In this document: positions 4,776 to 6,930 of the stretch, in pieces | How the letters are laid out: every line of letters begins with the position of its first letter | Numbering within the stretch: position 1 is the first letter of the stretch | Source of the DNA: an uncultured Armatimonadota bacterium | Lineage (GTDB): Bacteria; Armatimonadota; Armatimonadia; Armatimonadales; Armatimonadaceae | Length of the DNA stretch: 6,930 nucleotides | NCBI GenBank assembly: GCA_903881535.1 | Contig: CAIRTT010000199.1 | Location: 1-6,930 of the forward strand | Direction: 5' to 3' | Made by a program: the position numbers and the translations under genes | The notes under the pieces: generated by a model | Databases searched by the model: none | Told to the model about the DNA's origin: nothing | The model's input: the letters and a program-made list of their open reading frames with translations, nothing else

Positions 4776-6930
4776 TAGTCCCCCGCTCCATATTTTTCCA
4801 TGAACCGTTTGCCAGCTTCTGTGCCAGCTTCTTTCCGTCGCTGTCTAGCTTCCTCAGCCTTCTTCACCTGTTCTTCCGTCTTGACCAGGATGTCCAGCTG
4901 CCTCCACATGTACTGTTCGTAAGTCATTCGACCAGTATAAATGTCGTCAGTGGTTTGAACCGGAGCAAGCTTTGTAGCGAGGTGGCGAGCAGTCTGGGCT
5001 GCTTGAACCTCCGCCGGAGCCCCCTCTGAACGAATCGGCTTACCATTATACATGCTGTGGTTTTGAATCGCTTCCCACGCAGTCATGATGGCAGGATTCG
5101 GAGTGAACAGTGACACAGCAAGTGATCCAATATCGCGCTTACCTTCGTACACTTCCCCGATGCCATTCAAGATATGAAGGGCTCCTGGACGACGTTGCTT
5201 AGCTTCGCCTTCACCTTCTGTTCCAGTGATCTGCTTGTTAATGTCATCAACCATCGGAAGAATCAACATCAACGCAACCGCAATAGCTGCGGCACGATCC
5301 AGACCGGCAAGCTTATCCTTTGCCCCACCCATAGCAATGTCCTTGCCAATCTCCTTCAGTGCTCGCATCATACCATAGTGGTAATGCGCAAAGATGTTAA
5401 TTGGGGAAGAAACAATCTTGGACATGACACGACCAGCCGGGCCTTTGGAAATGATACGAGCAGGAATGTAGTATTCCGGCATGTGCTTACCAACTTCGGT
5501 TGCAGCCTCATTCATCGTCTTGCCCATGAGCATTTGTTCTTTCACTAGCTGCGTGTACATAATGTCACGCACTGCCCACATCAGACCAGCAGAACCGTCA
5601 GAGATTCGACCCATCAATTGCCCTGGAGTCGAGCCGATTGCAAGTGCCATCTCTTTGAGCGAGCCGGTTTGCAACGCACGCTTCATGCTCATTTGAAGAA
5701 TGTTTTTCCAGGCGCGTTGATTCTTTGTGGCAGGGTAGAGAAGGAAGCCGCCGGACTTCTGCAATTCAAGTTGAAACTTGTCCTGAACAATGACAGAGCG
5801 GATGGCCGAGGGTAATGTCGTGGCCATCCCGTAGAGACCCTTGGAGGCTCCACCAATACCAGTTGGGGTAATGAAGCCTGAGATGCCTCGTGAATCATAC
5901 CAGTGAACCAACTCATTCATCATGTGCGGATAAGGGTTAATCATCATTGCTCGGATGATAATGTTGTTTACTCCGTCAGCAATCGAACCAGCGCCTTTAT
6001 TCTTCTTGATGAAGTCAGTAACAACATCAGCGTATTCCTTCGGCATGAAGGTTCCGATAAGGGCAGGGATAGAATTGACGCCTTCAGGCTGAACATAGTC
6101 CGGAGGAATCTGGCCATACTTTTGATGGACAAATAGATTCTTAGCTCCCGGAGAAGCCAAGAGTTCTTCCATCATCTGATTCTCGCGATTATACTTACGC
6201 AGCTCACTCAGCTTCACAGAGAGCGTAGCAAGATCGGATTGAAGATAACGGATGGGTGTATGCTTCTCAATATCGATCTGCTTGGCGCTGACAATTTTTT
6301 GACCAGCAAAATCGGATCCCTTGGTTGGACGAACAGATGTGTCGCCCAGGTCAATTCGAGTGTTGTTGTTCCATCCAGTGATCTTCCACTTGTCTCCAAC
6401 AGCCATCTTCTTGACCGTGATGATAGTGCCATCGGCCAGGGCAAACACTGTCCGATCCTTCATAGCGGAAGCAGTCTTCTGGAATCCACGAGGGCCGGAA
6501 CCAGAAGAATCGTTCATTACCGAGTCCCACCAAGCTCGGTGATTGACAGCAACACGGGTCTCGATCTCGTCCCAAACAATCTTTCGCATCTGAGGGTCAA
6601 TGATCTTGTTCATCTCGTCGGCAATAGACTTTAGCAACGAGCCAGAGTACTTGTTGTAAAGATCCATCTTGTGCTGGCCGAGCGTAGCCTTGAGGGTCGG
6701 GTTCTCGGTGACGTTGCGGAACTCAGCATCTAGAGCTTCCGTTACTCCGGCCTTACGAGCCTCACGCATACGCTGCCAAAGGAAGGTAGTGTCGGCTTGC
6801 GCAGCTTGCTTTGTCCACTGGAAGGCTCGGCCCAAGAAACGTGGATCAAGCATCTTAGTAAAGTCCGGCTTCCATGGATCAGCAATAGATTTAGTCATTT
6901 CAAGCTTGCCCATGCCACCATTCTTGTAGA
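4775..6930 (-). CDS. Large phage virion protein, C-terminal part (putative internal virion / DNA-ejection protein), 5' partial
   Basis: I do not recognise a named family with certainty. The first ATG in the window is at 6913 (712 residues), but the frame stays open to the right edge (tac aag aat ggt ggc before ATG) and no Shine-Dalgarno site precedes that ATG, so the gene probably begins outside the window. Numbering from 6913, residues 1-130 are charged and helical. Residues about 151-222 form a beta-rich insert (DGTIITVKKM, WKITGW). Residues 320-380 hold an INPYPHMMNELVHWYDSRG motif and a Gly-rich amphipathic stretch. Residues 541-555 (AAAIAVALMLILPMV) could cross or insert into a membrane. 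Residues 604-628 read FTPNPAIMTAWEAIQNHS...NGKPI, and residues 676-706 are a Lys/Glu/Arg coiled coil. This pattern recalls the C-terminal parts of very large phage virion proteins ejected with DNA (gp16-like, or large polyvalent proteins). The stop codon overlaps the next start as TAATG. An alternative is a shorter minor capsid or scaffold-associated protein starting at 6913. Confidence 0.6.
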   Translation of the reverse strand, partial: YKNGGMGKLEMTKSIADPWKPDFTKMLDPRFLGRAFQWTKQAAQADTTFLWQRMREARKAGVTEALDAEFRNVTENPTLKATLGQHKMDLYNKYSGSLLKSIADEMNKIIDPQMRKIVWDEIETRVAVNHRAWWDSVMNDSSGSGPRGFQKTASAMKDRTVFALADGTIITVKKMAVGDKWKITGWNNNTRIDLGDTSVRPTKGSDFAGQKIVSAKQIDIEKHTPIRYLQSDLATLSVKLSELRKYNRENQMMEELLASPGAKNLFVHQKYGQIPPDYVQPEGVNSIPALIGTFMPKEYADVVTDFIKKNKGAGSIADGVNNIIIRAMMINPYPHMMNELVHWYDSRGISGFITPTGIGGASKGLYGMATTLPSAIRSVIVQDKFQLELQKSGGFLLYPATKNQRAWKNILQMSMKRALQTGSLKEMALAIGSTPGQLMGRISDGSAGLMWAVRDIMYTQLVKEQMLMGKTMNEAATEVGKHMPEYYIPARIISKGPAGRVMSKIVSSPINIFAHYHYGMMRALKEIGKDIAMGGAKDKLAGLDRAAAIAVALMLILPMVDDINKQITGTEGEGEAKQRRPGALHILNGIGEVYEGKRDIGSLAVSLFTPNPAIMTAWEAIQNHSMYNGKPIRSEGAPAEVQAAQTARHLATKLAPVQTTDDIYTGRMTYEQYMWRQLDILVKTEEQVKKAEEARQRRKEAGTEAGKRFMEKYGAGD

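Noticed and set aside
5174..5548. 124-codon open frame on the plus strand
   Set aside because: Antisense shadow of the hydrophobic and C-terminal part of the large virion gene; composition is random-like.
6239..6634. 131-codon open frame on the plus strand
   Set aside because: It is antisense to the large virion gene, has no domain-like pattern and no ribosome binding context, and runs opposite to every supported gene.
1..6930. CRISPR array, tRNA, insertion sequence, integrase or attachment site
   Set aside because: No regularly spaced repeats, cloverleaf-like segment, terminal inverted repeats or recombinase motifs were seen; coding sequence fills the window.

Overview
The window looks like the late, virion and host-recognition end of a tailed bacteriophage (or prophage) genome. 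Everything convincing lies on the minus strand, so transcription runs from the right edge to the left edge. Genes are packed with no usable intergenic space, Shine-Dalgarno sites are clear, and several proteins carry phage tail modules. There are no ribosomal, metabolic-operon or integrase genes, so the host cannot be named. The sequence shows a bacterial translation style and moderate GC by eye.

Layout in transcription order: (1) 6930-4775, a large, probably 5'-truncated protein with a hydrophobic segment and a charged coiled-coil tail, most like the C-terminal part of a large internal virion (DNA ejection) protein. (2) 4775-3453, a full-length ATP-grasp protein of the PurD (phosphoribosylamine-glycine ligase) superfamily with altered motifs. 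(3) 3451-3041, a small Cys-rich protein with a CxxC...CxxH zinc-ribbon-like head and a two-copy Cys repeat in its tail. (4) 3041-2757, a 94-residue beta-rich protein that looks like a tail-fibre adaptor. (5) 2760-1228, a complete right-handed beta-helix tailspike. (6) 1231-1037, a two-helix membrane peptide, probably a holin. (7) 1035-1, the first 345 residues of a second beta-helix tailspike that runs off the left edge.

All six gene junctions overlap or abut within a few bases (TAATG, TGA-T-ATG, TAATG, ATGA, ATGA, TAA-T-ATG), so the set is probably one translationally coupled late operon. The general order (large internal virion protein, then receptor-binding proteins, then holin) resembles the end of the late region in T7-like podoviruses. 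That comparison is an inference from order and protein features.

The item most worth a second look is the PurD-like ligase sitting between virion genes. It keeps the overall PurD frame from N-terminus to C-terminus. However, it lacks the N-terminal GGREHA signature, and in the active-site strand it has EFTMRFGYP where PurD has EFNxRFGDP. This suggests a co-opted ligase rather than an ordinary purine-synthesis enzyme. Its tight coupling to a Cys-repeat protein and a two-spike cassette is also unusual. There is no gene-free stretch over 300 bases. I saw no tRNA, CRISPR array, insertion sequence, promoter or terminator.
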